The position numbers and the translations under genes are program-made. Of a stretch of 64,000 nucleotides of DNA, positions 1 to 10,331 are shown in pieces (within the stretch, counting starts at the first letter, position 1; each line of letters opens with the position of its first letter). The notes below the pieces were generated by a model. The model ran no database searches, was not told the DNA's origin, and saw only the letters and a program-made list of their open reading frames with translations. Origin of the DNA: Hyposmocoma kahamanoa (taxonomy: Eukaryota > Arthropoda > Insecta > Lepidoptera > Cosmopterigidae); the NCBI RefSeq assembly GCF_003589595.1, contig NW_020653337.1:4400339-4464338 (forward strand), in the 5' to 3' direction.

Positions 1-61
1 CAAAGTCACACTGCGAACGCACCTGTTTTATTAGGTTTTCTTAAAAAAAAACAACAACTTC

Positions 62-272
62 AACCTATTTATACGTCCTACTGCTGGGTATGGGTCACCT
101 CTCACGCGAGGCTTTAGGCCATGGCCCGCCAAACTGGCCAAATGCAGGTTGAGCACTATCATTTATCATCACAACATAAATTCCGAAACCTGAGAGGTGT
201 GCGCCAGGATTCGAACCCACGGCCTCTGCTTGAGGGACGGTAGGGTTAAACTATTAGGCTACCAATGCTGTA
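62..272 (-). repeat. tRNA-headed SINE, family F
   Basis: Read on the minus strand this has a tRNA-like head (A-box region near 'GGTAGCCTAATAGTTTAA', B box 'GGGTTCGAATCC'), then a body ending in the 'CATGGCCTAAAGCCTCGCGTGAGAG' to 'CCCAGCAGTAGGACGTATAAA' tail typical of lepidopteran non-LTR elements. The same architecture recurs at 11192-11362 and 45628-45755. It is a short interspersed element mobilised in trans, not a tRNA gene: the head does not fold into a full cloverleaf with an acceptor stem. Confidence 0.75.
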
Positions 273-1654
273 GCTATTTTAATAAAAGTATAAGATTATT
301 CGATAACGGGGTTGCTATACACATACAGATTAGTTGCCTTGCGCAAATGTGCTGTCAATTTAAGTAGTTTCATATCTTAAGACTATAAAATGTATGAATT
401 TAGAAGTCAATAAGCATTTTAACTGCTACTGCATTTGATACACTTGCGATGTAGCCATTGCGTTAAAAGATATATAGATACGTAGGCTTCCATTAAAACT
501 TGTTTTTAAAAACACTTCTCTATGTAACTTACTTTGTTAAAAAGTTGATATAAAAAAAAATCATTGGTATTTTTTTTTTCCATCAAGAAAATTTTTAGCA
601 ATCCTGTTTTTACCGCATACTAAGCAGTGTATAACCTCAATGTTACTCTATATTTTTTCAACGCTTTCACTGCGGAATCAACCAAAGCTATTTTATCGAT
701 CATCATTCACAACAGCTGCTAAAACTTTTAAAACGATTATCGAACTCAATTTACTTTTAATCGCTGCATTGCAAGCTAATCGTATACATCTCAGTTATAA
801 ATTCCTTTATATTACGTTGGCAACAATAAAACTAGATATTCGCTATTACCGTATTACCATAACTGGAATATTAGCATACTGTACATTTAACGACTGTCGT
901 CTTGACTTTTTACTTTTTAATGTAAATTGTATCGTGTACAGCGGGCTTTAATCATGTTTAATGATTACAGGTGTTACGATAGGAAAGTATGTTTAAGGGC
1001 ATTAACGCATTTAAGGTCGACATTCCGGTCTTCGGACAGACGCTAAGTAAGTTTGCGTGTGTAACACATGCTTTAATATGTATGCTTGTTAAACCATAAC
1101 GAAATTTCAATAGTAAAGTGATGGACCAGTAACTGAAGAGGACTGCTAATCATTCATACTACATATCGTAATTCCCAATAATTATAAAATTATATAAAAA
1201 ATAACATAATCTTTATTTAGGTATACGCCCATTAATAAATTTAACATTACTTGTTACATTACATTACATAACAATTAAATTAAATTCTATTAACCGAAAA
1301 ATCTTATTATAATGAAGTAAATAAACAAGAATTAAATTAAATTGAATTTACATTACAAATAATAGTATAATTATAAGTTATTTATTTATTAATTAATAGA
1401 TTCAGGCGTTACTTTGCGGAAGTTCAAGTTTACTAGCAAATTAATTTACTTCCATTTTTAATTAATATATTTATGTTTTAAAAATGGAGTGTTTGCTTAG
1501 AAAGTAGCACGGATCGCATACTGTCCTTACAATTTATATTGGCCCAACCGCTCACTTTCATAAGAAAAGACCAATGTTTCTTTCGTATTATTGCGCAAAA
1601 ATCATCTACTCTGTTCACGGCAAACATGCCAGGAAAGCCACAAAAAAGCTGACA
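273..1654. other. AT-rich spacer, no gene seen
   Basis: The only long open frame here (640-951, plus) is AT-driven, lacks domain-like composition and has no splice context, so it is not called. No repeat family of this window is recognised in it. Confidence 0.6.
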
Positions 1655-1753
1655 AAAAAACCGGAACACAGTAATGGTCACATTACTGCTTGGCGGCAGA
1701 AATAGGTAATGTGGCAGTACTTCCCTGGACGGACTCTTTCGCAAGGAGCTCTA
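1655..1753 (-). repeat. family A repeat, 5' third
   Basis: Matches the 5' end of the dominant family: 'GAGCTC', 'TTCCCTGGACG' and 'TTGGCGGCAGAAATAGGTAA', with the internal inverted pair AGTAATG/CATTACT. The 3' two-thirds are missing. Three bases separate it from the family D copy that follows. Confidence 0.85.
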
Positions 1754-1756
1754 CAG

Positions 1757-1923
1757 TTATTTACCAAGTTGCATTGAAATCGGTTAACGCAAAGTGCGCG
1801 AAACCGGATTCATCCCCTAGCTTGCCACCCTTAGAGGTGGAATAGTTTCTTCAAATTTAAATAGGACCAATACTGAGATACCCTCTTTCCAACAAACTGG
1901 AAACACCAAAATCGGTTCACAGT
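1757..1923 (-). repeat. family D repeat, truncated
   Basis: Contains the D landmarks 'GGATTCATCCCCTAG', 'GCCACCCTTAGAGGTGGAAT' and 'TACCCTCTTTCCAACAAA' in minus orientation. Both termini with the inverted repeats are missing. It is wedged between two A copies. Confidence 0.8.
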
Positions 1924-1926
1924 TTT

Positions 1927-2094
1927 ATTTTTATAATATCAAGTGGCGGGACAAACAAGTCGTGCGCCTGAAGGTAACTGACACGTGATGGCTACACGCC
2001 TGTCAATAATAGTTGAAGAATCGCAAAGATCTGAGGTGCAATGCCACTGCGCCCGTTACCCTGAGACATTAGTTGACAAGTCTCATGTGCCTTC
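1927..2094 (-). repeat. family A repeat, 3' half
   Basis: Starts with the inverted 3' end ('TTTTTATAATATCAAGTG') and runs to 'GTCTCATGTGCC', where it is truncated. It cannot be the other half of the A copy at 1655-1753, because an A interrupted by D would show its halves in the opposite order, so these are separate insertions. Confidence 0.85.
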
Positions 2095-2290
2095 TTTCAA
2101 AGTAATTGTCTAACATACACACAAAAAAAATACGGTCGATATAATACGACATCATATTTGAATAATATTACAAGGAAAAACAACAGATTTTTTATAATTC
2201 ATATTAAAGAGGTATTAATTGATATCCATGGCCATTGACATAATATAAACTACTTTCAGGCTATTGATCGGCGCCATCTTAACTTTTTAA

Positions 2291-2500
2291 TTGTCTCCGT
2301 GGCCGAACGGTTACCATGCCGGACTGCCACGCAGAGGTCCCAAGTTGGATTCCCGCGCCGGGAGAAATATTTGTATGGCCTACATTTATTTCTCTCGTGA
2401 GTTTTGGTGTAATTTGTGGTTGTCTATGTGTGTGTCCATGGCACCCGCGACACAGGGTTTCCCTAGTGCGGGTCTATGTTGAGTGTGTGCGTTATCTAGA
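2291..2500 (+). repeat. tRNA-Ser-like SINE, family C
   Basis: The head 'CCGTGGCCGAACGGTTA' resembles the 5' half of tRNA-Ser (A box). The B box is damaged here ('AAGTTGGATTCC'). The body with 'TTTATTTCTCTCGTGAGTTT' and 'GACACAGGGTTTCCCTAGTG' is shared with 7546-7760, 39250-39456 and, inverted, 36962-37143. Short frames here are SINE sequence read as protein. This is the most diverged head of the four copies. Confidence 0.9.
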
Positions 2501-2576
2501 TATAAGACGGAATTTCGACCTTTTTAACTGTCTTTAAAAATAAATTGAACCGCTGAATTACATAAATAACTTAATC

Positions 2577-2852
2577 TAAAAAGTCGTTAAAAACCAGATG
2601 CAAAGATCCGACAACAAGCACATAGAAAAATTCGTGAGGTTCGCTGGTTTGTTCCGTGACTTAGTTGACAAACCATCTGGCACGGTTTGCTAGAAGGCGT
2701 CGGTTGGAATCCAGAAGGAATTTTTTCTAAATGTTCGATCTTTGTATTAATAATTATAATAATAATATAAAATAATCACAAAACTAGTGGAGTAATTTCA
2801 CAAAAAATAATTTAATATTACAACGTTCAAACATCTTGACATTAAAAAAAAA
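2577..2852 (+). repeat. family B SINE-like element, head missing
   Basis: Contains the tRNA-like domain ('GTTCCGTGACTTAG', a degraded B box 'CGGTTGGAATCC'), the 'TTCGATCTTTGTATTAATAA' segment, then the tail 'AACTAGTGGAGTAATTTCAC' ending in a poly-A run. It is followed 12 bp later by another B copy in the same orientation. Confidence 0.85.
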
Positions 2853-2864
2853 GCACTTAATTAC

Positions 2865-3144
2865 AGTGAATAGCGACATATCTAGCCAGGGCTGGTAGCT
2901 GTAAAGGTGCCTAACTGGGCGACGAAATACTTTCATAGATTTCTCATAGATGGCGCTACGACTGAAAAGTCGTTAAAAACCAGATGCGAAGATCCGACAA
3001 CAAGCACATAGAAAAATTCGTGAGGTCAGCTGGTTCGTTCCGTGGCTTAGTTCGTATAGCGTCTGACACGCTTTGTTAGAAGACGTTCGATGAGATCGAA
3101 GCATTTTTTTCTAAGTATTCGATCTTTGTATTAATAATTATAAC
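2865..3144 (+). repeat. family B SINE-like element, tail missing
   Basis: Begins 'AGTGAATAGCGACAT', continues 'TCATAGATGGCGCTACGAC', then a tRNA-like domain with A box 'GTGGCTTAGTTCGTATAGCG' and a broken B box, and ends 'TTAATAATTATAAC'. Together with the preceding copy it makes a head-to-tail dimer. Confidence 0.85.
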
Positions 3145-3522
3145 ATCATGTACTTAGAACAAAGAAATAACAACCATTGGTGGTTATTATTCAGTGCAGA
3201 AGCGATCTCACTTTGAATTTAATATATTTTTAATATGATTACGTTTCTCTAAATAAAAATTTCTTATTAAAAATAAAGCTGAGTTTATAATTGGAAAAAA
3301 ATTGCATTTCCAATCGAGGCGCAGTATTAAGCAGATTAAAGTTAATGAAATGATATTGAACGAGTAGATCAGCATGTAGTGGAGAGTTAGTCGGTCGTTC
3401 ACTTTGCAGAATGCATCATTTAATGAAAAACCAACGATGTGAATGGAATAGAGTAACCGTCACATAGGCAAAAAAAAAATTTTTTTCGATGTAAAATCGT
3501 GTATAATTTGAATACTAAGTAT

Positions 3523-3594
3523 TCAGCTGAAGGCGGTGGTTTTACATCGACCCGGATCGAAGGAATTTTTCTTAGTATCGGATCTTAGTATTAC
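3523..3594 (+). repeat. family B fragment
   Basis: Only the 3' side of the tRNA-like domain ('CCCGGATCGAAGGAATTTTT') and the start of the tail remain. Confidence 0.6.
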
Positions 3595-4654
3595 ATGGAC
3601 CAAAAATCAAGATCACTGCTAATCTTCATACTGCATATAGTAACTCTAAAAAAGGTCAAACTCCCGTCTTATATCTAGCGGGTACTGAACAATAGTCACA
3701 AAGTAGTTTGTTTTATGTAAATGGCCGCGGATATCAATTAATCCTGCTTCGATTTATGTAATTATAATACATAGTTATATTTTTCTTCCCCTTTTTTTTA
3801 GTATTTTCTTATTATTTACTCATTTTATTTTCATTTATTTCGCAGTTGTGTATGTATGTATCCTGTTGCGCCTTCAATAAATTTTATTTTACACTTTTTC
3901 CTGTAAACCTAATGTTACCTGGAAGATATTGCTATTTAGCAATAAAGCCACCAATTGTATCTGTCATTTTTAATTTTTTTTATTATTATTATGTATTTGG
4001 CCCAGTGTGCAACAAAGAATATTAGTATTGCATTGTATTGATTGCTCTTTAATATGAAATATAAGTAGTCGTTTTGTTTACTTGTAATGAAAGCATTTTT
4101 GATAATTGTAAATTTAAAAAAATAATATTATATTAAAAGCATTCCATTTGTTACAATTGAAAGATAATTAATTTTCATTTAATTTTTGAAAATCAAATAT
4201 TCAAGATTACGGTCTTTACGGTTACCACACTCCAGCTCTACTTATTTTCGAAATTTTGAATTATTCTCGAATTCTCTTTTCCTTTATTATTCTAACGTTT
4301 GTTTCAACTCGTCGACACTCCCGTCAATATTCTTGAAATGAGAAAACGTGCCTATAATTTACAAATCATCCTTCATTTCCTTATTGTCAAATTTCACGTC
4401 GATTAATATTAAATTTATATAGTTATATAGGCCCTATTAGGGCGAGTATTGTGTATTGTGTTACTTACTTTTATAAGGAGTGTTTTACAACAATTGCCCC
4501 TTTTTTATATCATTTTATTTGTTACAGCCTTTCTTGTCCTCTTTTATAATCTCTTACAATAAATCTTGTGGATCGAGCTTTCTGCATTCTCGTTTCTCCA
4601 AGGCTAAGCCACAAAGTGTTGAAATAAAAAGAACAAAAACAATAATAATTTCGG
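3595..4654. other. AT-rich spacer, no gene seen
   Basis: Homopolymer and TTA/ATT-rich sequence. No repeat family of this window, splice-flanked frame or RNA gene is recognised. Confidence 0.55.
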
Positions 4655-5099
4655 TACCGAATACTAAAAGAACCGACCTCAAAAGTTCGTGGAATTTTTT
4701 TTAATTACATTTATCTGACAAGTTTTATATGGAATATTTTCTTCAAATTTAAACGGGATCAATACAGAGGTACCCTCTATAAAAAAAAGAACCATCAAAA
4801 TCACTTATCATTTCACTAATCGCCTTTAATTGGAGCATAGCAAATTCAACCATTAAAATAATTGCTCCTTATAAAATTTAGGCGCTATTTATAAAAAAAT
4901 AAGTCTTCATGCGTGAACAGCCACCCTTAGAGGTGAAAAATTTTCTTCAAAATTAAATGGGATCACTACTGAGGTACCCTCTTTCCAACAAAAAAGAATC
5001 CTCGAAATCGGTTCATAAATGCCATCGGTGTCAACGCGTAACATACATAAAAAAACATAGTGGAATTGAGAACCTCAACCTTTTTTTTCAAGTCATTTA
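4655..5099 (-). repeat. family D repeat, long form
   Basis: Starts 'AGAACCGACCTCAAAAGTTC' (right inverted end) and ends near 'CAACCTTTTTTTTCAAGTC' (left end). It holds the extra middle block ('GCAAATTCAACCATTAAAA', 'GGCGCTATTTATAAAAA') that separates long from short D copies, and a duplicated 'TACCCTCT' segment. There is no coding capacity. Confidence 0.8.
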
Positions 5100-5170
5100 A
5101 AAATAGAAATGAATTCATACATCTATGTTTGGATGCAAAATTTGATCTTATAAGTTTTATTGTCCTAGCT

Positions 5171-5545
5171 TTAGAATAATAACGCATAGAAACCTAGTCC
5201 GCACACGCTAAGTGAGGCAAATTGAAGCGCTCCCAAAAGGCCTACACGAGCGGGCGGGCCTTCAGTGCTCAAGGTCAACTTACACCGCGAACAGCTCCAG
5301 AATTTTAGCTAAAAATGACGAAAGAGTGGTAAATGAGTGTAAAAATACGTCAAACAAACATAAAATAGATACTAATATCACATTCCACAAGGAAGTAACG
5401 CGTTTCAACTTGTATTTTTATATAAATATTCACTAAAACCGAAAATTAACCTAGTACTAAAACTAGCCTACATGAATTTGATTTTTGCCCCACTTGTGAC
5501 AGTTCGTTTGATATGAAACTATCATTCTATGCGTTATTATTCTAA
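5171..5545. repeat. segment bounded by a 21-bp perfect inverted repeat
   Basis: 'TTAGAATAATAACGCATAGA' at the left (5171-5191) is exactly inverted at 5525-5545, with 333 bp between. This could be a small non-autonomous DNA element or two opposed copies of one repeat. No target duplication is clear. Confidence 0.5.
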
Positions 5546-6195
5546 GGTCCTAGCATTCTAAATGGAATAATAAAAAGCCAAAAGCATTGCAGTTTAGAAA
5601 AATGACCGTCAGTTAATTTCACGCTACAATTTTAACATGATTTATAACTGAACCACCATAATTAGGGGTTACCAGTGTTACTTTGACTTATGACTGTTAG
5701 TAGTGTTATTTGGGTTAGCAATCGTGTTATGTGTTAATTTTCAGTCGGTATTAGGTAGGTTGTGCATTTGGTAAAACAAATCAATTACACTTTACTATAA
5801 TTTTAAAATACTGACAAATACTTAGTCATTCGTGTGACCTTGACTATCGTTGGGTAATTTTCCGAAAAATTTCAAATAGTGGATATTTTTCCGGAATAAA
5901 TTGTGTAAAATATGAGAAAAGTTTAAAAAATTTAAATCAAATGCTCTACGTTTAGAAATATATTTTGTGAATTATAAAATAACATAGTACAGCTAAAACC
6001 AAGTAGATAAAAACGAACTATTTTATTAACGAGATTGAACAACAGCGAAAAAAGAAAATCACAGGTGAAAAAAGTGTTTACAATGGCTCCATCGTTTTCA
6101 TTCAGTATCTTCAACTTTTGACAGGTGTCAAAAAAAAATTATTTGTTTAAAAATTTAAATTTTTTCAAAATGGAAATTTTGCCATGATACAAAAC

Positions 6196-6260
6196 TAGCC
6201 CTAAAGCCCTGTAAAGAACCCGAAACGTTGGTTGATAACATAGTTTCATTTCCACTATGA
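6196..6260 (+). repeat. family P repeat fragment
   Basis: 'CCTGTAAAGAACCCGAAACG' matches the better preserved copy at 7885-7990. It is a widespread lepidopteran repeat of unknown class. The surrounding 5546-6399 shows nothing else. Confidence 0.55.
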
Positions 6261-6399
6261 ATTTTTATTAGTATTTTAAGGATATTTATTTATTGAATAT
6301 CATGTCTTACTACAATAATTTTGATCATGGTCTACATGGACTACAATCCCAGTTAAAAATAGTATGAAGTGGGACGATACAATATAATTATACAAAATA

Positions 6400-6822
6400 C
6401 TAAAAACTAGTGGAGTAATTTCACAAAAAATAATTGAATATCAATTCAATAAAAATTTAATTAATACACTGAATAGCGACATCTCTCGCCAGGACCGGTA
6501 GCTGTAAAGGTACTAACTGGGTGATAAATCTGTCAAAGATTTCTCATAGATGGCGCTACGACTAAAAAGTCGTTGAAAGACCAAGTACAAAGACACGACG
6601 CAAGCACATAGAAAAATTCGTGAGGTCCGTTGGTTCGTTCCGTGGCTTAGTTGGTATAGCGTCTGGCACGGTATGCAAGAAGACGTCGGTTCGAATCCGA
6701 CCGGATCGAAGGAATTTTTTCTGAGTGCTTTTTCTGAGTGTTCGATCTTTGTATTAATAATTATAACAAACTAGTGGAGTAATTTCACAAAAAATAATTG
6801 AATATCAATTCAATAAAAATTT
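6400..6822 (+). mobile_element. family B composite element with 60-bp direct repeats
   Basis: A complete unit: tail segment (6404-6463), head 'ACTGAATAGCGACATC', tRNA-like domain with A box 'GTGGCTTAGTTGGTATAGCG' and intact B box 'GGTTCGAATCC', then a second, identical 60-bp tail (6768-6827). A 14-bp sequence AATTATACAAAATA lies directly before (6386-6399) and across the end (6823-6836), as a target-site duplication would. The pol III-type boxes suggest a tRNA-related SINE; the identical tails suggest a recent dimer or terminal direct repeats. It is the best preserved B copy here. Confidence 0.8.
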
Positions 6823-6836
6823 AATTATACAAAATA

Positions 6837-7462
6837 AAATATATAAAAGTGAGAAAGATCTTTTTAACAAAGAAAGTTCAGGCAATAACATAAGCAAGTT
6901 ATTGACCTACCAAAAGTAAAAACAATAAACACAAACAAGAAGCACGAGTAATATCTCTCTCACGAGTATGCAACGGCCTTTAAATCAGATAACTCGAAAA
7001 TATGAATCAAACGAAAATACTCCCAAATATATTATTAAAAAGACTTTAATTCGGGGTCTTGGCTGTCAAAAAAGGCACGATGTTTTATTTTATAAATGAA
7101 GTTTTATTTATTTTAAACTCGAAAAGAGCACCGCCATTCTTATCTCGCGCTTGCACAGCGCTAAGGCTTAATATTACACGTTAATTATTTTACGACAGCA
7201 AAGTTACAATATCACAATGATTTATGTGAGACATAGGGCGTCGAGATGAAGACCCATCTCGCAAATTATCCTTTTTTTCGGCAAGGATTTTGTCGGGAGG
7301 TAAACTTTTGGGCAAAGGAAAATACGTGACTGATTACGAACGCGTAATTTTATACGCCTGTGACAAGTGAGTGCCTAGGGGTCAGACCCCACTTATTCAG
7401 CAACCACGCGCTGACAAGTGGGTATCAACCCTTAATACAACGCGCAAATATGATAATTACAA
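6837..7462. other. spacer, no gene seen
   Basis: No frame with domain-like composition and no recognised repeat. From about 7360 the motif TGACAAGT begins to recur, leading into the twin palindromes. Confidence 0.5.
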
Positions 7463-7511
7463 TGTATTTGACAAGTCAAATACACATTACGTATGACAAG
7501 TCATACGTAAT
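7463..7511. repeat. twin perfect palindromes sharing a CAAG loop
   Basis: Two adjacent hairpins: TGTATTTGA-CAAG-TCAAATACA and ATTACGTATGA-CAAG-TCATACGTAAT, with stems of 9 and 11 bp, identical loops and a 1-bp gap. Both centre on TGACAAGTCA. The motif TGACAAGT also occurs twice in the 100 bp upstream. Function is unknown. Confidence 0.8.
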
Positions 7512-7545
7512 ATTGCTAAAATTAAAAACATATTATATATTAAAC

Positions 7546-7760
7546 TGCCTCCGTGGCCGAACGGTTACCATGCCGGACTGCCACGCAGAGGCCCCAGGTC
7601 CGATTCCCGGGCCGGGAGAAATATTTATATGGCCTACATTTATTTCTCTCGTGAGTTTGGGTGTAATTTGTGGTTATCTATGTGTGTCCATGGCACCCGC
7701 GACACAGGGTTTCCCTAGTGCGGGGCTATGTTTAATGTGTATGTTATTATTATTATTATA
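7546..7760 (+). repeat. tRNA-Ser-like SINE, family C, intact head
   Basis: A box 'GTGGCCGAACGGTTA', B box 'GGTCCGATTCC' (one change from consensus), the shared family body and a (TTA)n tail. An open frame of 151 codons crosses it but is SINE sequence plus flank, not a gene. Confidence 0.9.
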
Positions 7761-7884
7761 TGAAGCGCAAATTATAATGTTTCTTTGTAAAATTAAAAAT
7801 ATGGTATTTAATTAATTAATTTTGAATAACTATAGTGGAAAAAACAGGGTGGTTTACATTAATATTAGACATAACTGGTTGATG

Positions 7885-7990
7885 ACTTCACCATCTCAGT
7901 GAACCGTGACCATGGGACCTGTAAAGGTCCCGAAACGTTGGTTTATTTGAAAAAGAAATATACGCGATTTAAATCTGGAAATGTAGTTTT
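7885..7990 (+). repeat. family P repeat
   Basis: 'ACCGTGACCATGGGACCTG', 'AAAGGTCCCGAAACG', 'TTGGTTTATTTGAAAAAG' and 'ATATACGCGATTTAAATC' recur at 58242-58362 as an inverted pair and in part at 6196-6260. Confidence 0.7.
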
Positions 7991-8026
7991 TGTTAAATAA
8001 ATATTAGACAATATCACAAACGTTGC

Positions 8027-8222
8027 TCCGATCTCAAAGTAAGTAGCTAAATCACTTGTGTTAAGGAAATCGGAAACAACGACGGTACCACAAACACCCA
8101 GACCCAAGATAACATAGAAAAGTTAGTTTTCTGCACTGACCAGCCGGGGATCGAACCCGGGACCTCAGAGATGGAGACACCATGAAAACCGGTATACAAG
8201 TCACTCGACCACGGAGGCCTTC
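8027..8222 (-). repeat. tRNA-headed SINE, family H
   Basis: On the minus strand the head reads 'GGCCTCCGTGGTCGAGTGAC' (A box) and 'GGTCCCGGGTTCGATCCC' (B box), followed by a body with 'TCTGGGTGTTTGTGGTACC' and 'AACACAAGTGATTTAGCTAC'. This is a known style of lepidopteran SINE. The anticodon region is expanded, so it is not a tRNA gene. Confidence 0.85.
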
Positions 8223-8524
8223 AAGTCAGTTTCATTTCCTAAGTCACAGTATTTTTATAATTTTAGACACAAAAAATTACACGATGTCCAAAATATCTAC
8301 AATTTTAATCACAAACGAATTGTTGAATAATTACTGGATGCCAACCGGTGATTTTATCTCGAATAAAAGATAAAGAAAATTATAACCTTTTTGGTTGAAG
8401 ATTTATACCAATGGCAGTCTAACAGAACAAACGATTGGTTCTCAATTGAAAGGTCCATAGTTCGATAGGTAGATCGATACTTATGATCTTAATTTCTATG
8501 TTACGTTTCTATTTTATTTTTAAA

Positions 8525-8770
8525 ATACTAAGTGACGGGACGACGAAATCGTGCGCCTGATGGTACGTCTGTCCATAACAGTTGAAGTGCCACTCAGAGC
8601 TTTAAATCACAAAGATCTGAGGAGCACTGTCACTGCGACCGACACCGTGAGACATAAGTTGACAAGTCCCACATGCCTGTAATTTCATCAGCACCCTTAT
8701 CCTTCGAAACCAAAACGCAATAACGCTCGCTTTTCACGATTACTGCTTGGCGGTAGAAATATACATATCT
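8525..8770 (-). repeat. family A repeat, 5' end lost
   Basis: Nearly the whole body from 'ACTAAGTGACGGGACGA' to 'TTGGCGGTAGAAATAT'. The GAGCTC end is replaced by unrelated sequence just before an inverted-repeat element. Confidence 0.85.
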
Positions 8771-8794
8771 CTTTACGTGAACGTTTAGTAGATA

Positions 8795-9007
8795 TAGGGT
8801 AAAACCGGGATAGATGCAGCCTATCCTCAAAAAAATAGGTTTGTAAAAAGTCAATTTCTTCAAAATCAGTAAATATTGGATCAATAAAATCATGTCTAAA
8901 CGTAATGTAAAAGATTAAAATATCCATAGGAATTATTCATGGTAAACTAATAATTTTAAAATTAGGAGACTTTTAAAAAGTGGGGCATCTATCCCGGTTT
9001 TACCCTA
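8795..9007. mobile_element. 213-bp Tc1/mariner-type MITE with 21-bp inverted ends
   Basis: The ends are perfect inverted repeats (GGGTAAAACCGGGATAG... and its complement) flanked on both sides by TA, the target duplication expected for Tc1/mariner transposons. The interior is AT-rich with no coding capacity, so it depends on a transposase elsewhere. The perfect ends suggest a recent insertion. It sits between an A fragment and a segment related to long-form A. Confidence 0.85.
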
Positions 9008-9009
9008 CC

Positions 9010-9220
9010 TCTCGCTAAGAGCGTCACCCTACGGTCGATTCGTATCGGTTCTGACTCCGAAAAATAACGGTCCGAAATGTCACAAGGATCATTTTGTCAC
9101 CAGGCAGAAGTAATTTTCGTATTTTCTCGAATTCGAATTGGACTTAGTGCACAAGCGACGTATTCGGAACGAAAACGAATCGGATGTAGTTCGCAAACGT
9201 TCTTAACGATAAAGGAAAAC
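9010..9220 (+). repeat. segment related to long-form family A
   Basis: Landmarks 'GAAATGTCACAAGGATCATT', 'TCTCGAATTCGAATTGG', 'AGTGCACAAGCGAC' recur inside the long A copies at 23330-23540 and 57110-57240. Two open frames cross it (9077-9391 plus, 9097-9441 minus) but are read through repeat and are not called. Confidence 0.65.
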
Positions 9221-9593
9221 ATTGTTACGAAACCTGCACGTCGAAGAAAGACCATAACCCTTGGGAAAAGTATTGGCGACACTATGAAAACCGGTGCAAG
9301 CCAGTCAATCACTGAGATCGTCAAAAAAATTGAAGACAGGTACGCCTCATATATTTTGTATAGAAACGGTGTTTTGAGCGACAAACAGTGAAATAAACCA
9401 TAAGACAGAAGGTTGTTATTGATGTCAATAGGCATTAGCAAACTCTGTTACCTTAAATGCGTTGCCAGCCTTGGAATAACAAGATCACCTGCGCCACTGA
9501 ATTCGGAACACGTCTGGTTTGGTTTACGACAGATATAGATATGCATACTCACGCAGATTCTACAAAGACACAATGTCTGTGACAAGTATTATA

Positions 9594-9691
9594 TTTTTTA
9601 TGATGCAAAGTGACAGGACGAATCGTGCGCTTGGTGGTAAGCGACACGCCTGTCTATAACAGATGCAGTGCCACTCAAAGGGCTTTAAATC
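9594..9691 (-). repeat. family A repeat, 3' third
   Basis: 'GATGCAAAGTGACAGGACGA' to 'GGGCTTTAAATC', truncated before the conserved hairpin. Confidence 0.8.
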
Positions 9692-9866
9692 CAAAAAAAT
9701 ATAAACGGTAGTTTCCAATTTCTGACAACAATAACAGTTTAGGACTCTTTTCAAGCTCCAATCTTATAAAACTTAGAGCAATTCACATTTTGCAATATTA
9801 TTTTTACTGAATTTCGTTTAATACAATAATTATATTATACTTAATGTTGTAAATAATTTTATGACA

Positions 9867-10331
9867 CTGGCAACACTATCGAGATCAAAAACATTTTTTT
9901 TGCCGCCATTTTGTCGTCTCATAGATGTCATTTTTGCTTCGTTTCTTCATTTTTTTAAATTATTGTGTTGTTGTTTAAGTGTCTGTTTATTGTTAATATT
10001 TTGTAAAAGATAATTAAAATTGTAGAAAATGAGAACCTCCTACTTTTTCGATTCCATTAATAGAAGGTTAGGTTTAACACACCTGCATTCACACTTTGAC
10101 AATGACATTTCTTTGTTTGCATTTTTGACATCTAATTATGATTCACACTACATGTACCTATATAGATTTTGTTTTGGGTTCATATTTATGTATACGCCTT
10201 ATAAATTTAATACTATTAAAAGGGTTTTATTAATTATTTGTAATCACACACTGGTCTTCTTAATATTTTGAACTCGTGCCGATAATTTTAAGGTAGCGAG
10301 GAGAGGAAGGAAGCAACGATAGTGTTGCCAG
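9867..10331. repeat. 465-bp segment with inverted CTGGCAACACTATCG ends
   Basis: 'CTGGCAACACTATCG' (9867-9881) is exactly inverted at 10317-10331. The interior includes 'GCCGCCATTTTGTCGTC' and an AT-rich 80-codon frame that is not convincing. It may be a decayed DNA element; insect genes near such motifs can also be promoters, so a regulatory region is the alternative. Confidence 0.45.

Noticed and set aside
640..951. 103-codon open frame
   Set aside because: Leu/Ile/Tyr-rich translation of AT-rich sequence, no domain, no exon signals.
7360..7815. 151-codon open frame
   Set aside because: It reads straight through a tRNA-headed SINE that occurs three more times here; the matching peptides at 2316, 36873 and 39171 are translations of the same repeat.
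8130..8220. tRNA-like sequence on the minus strand
   Set aside because: It has an expanded anticodon/variable region and a continuing SINE body; no mature tRNA fold.
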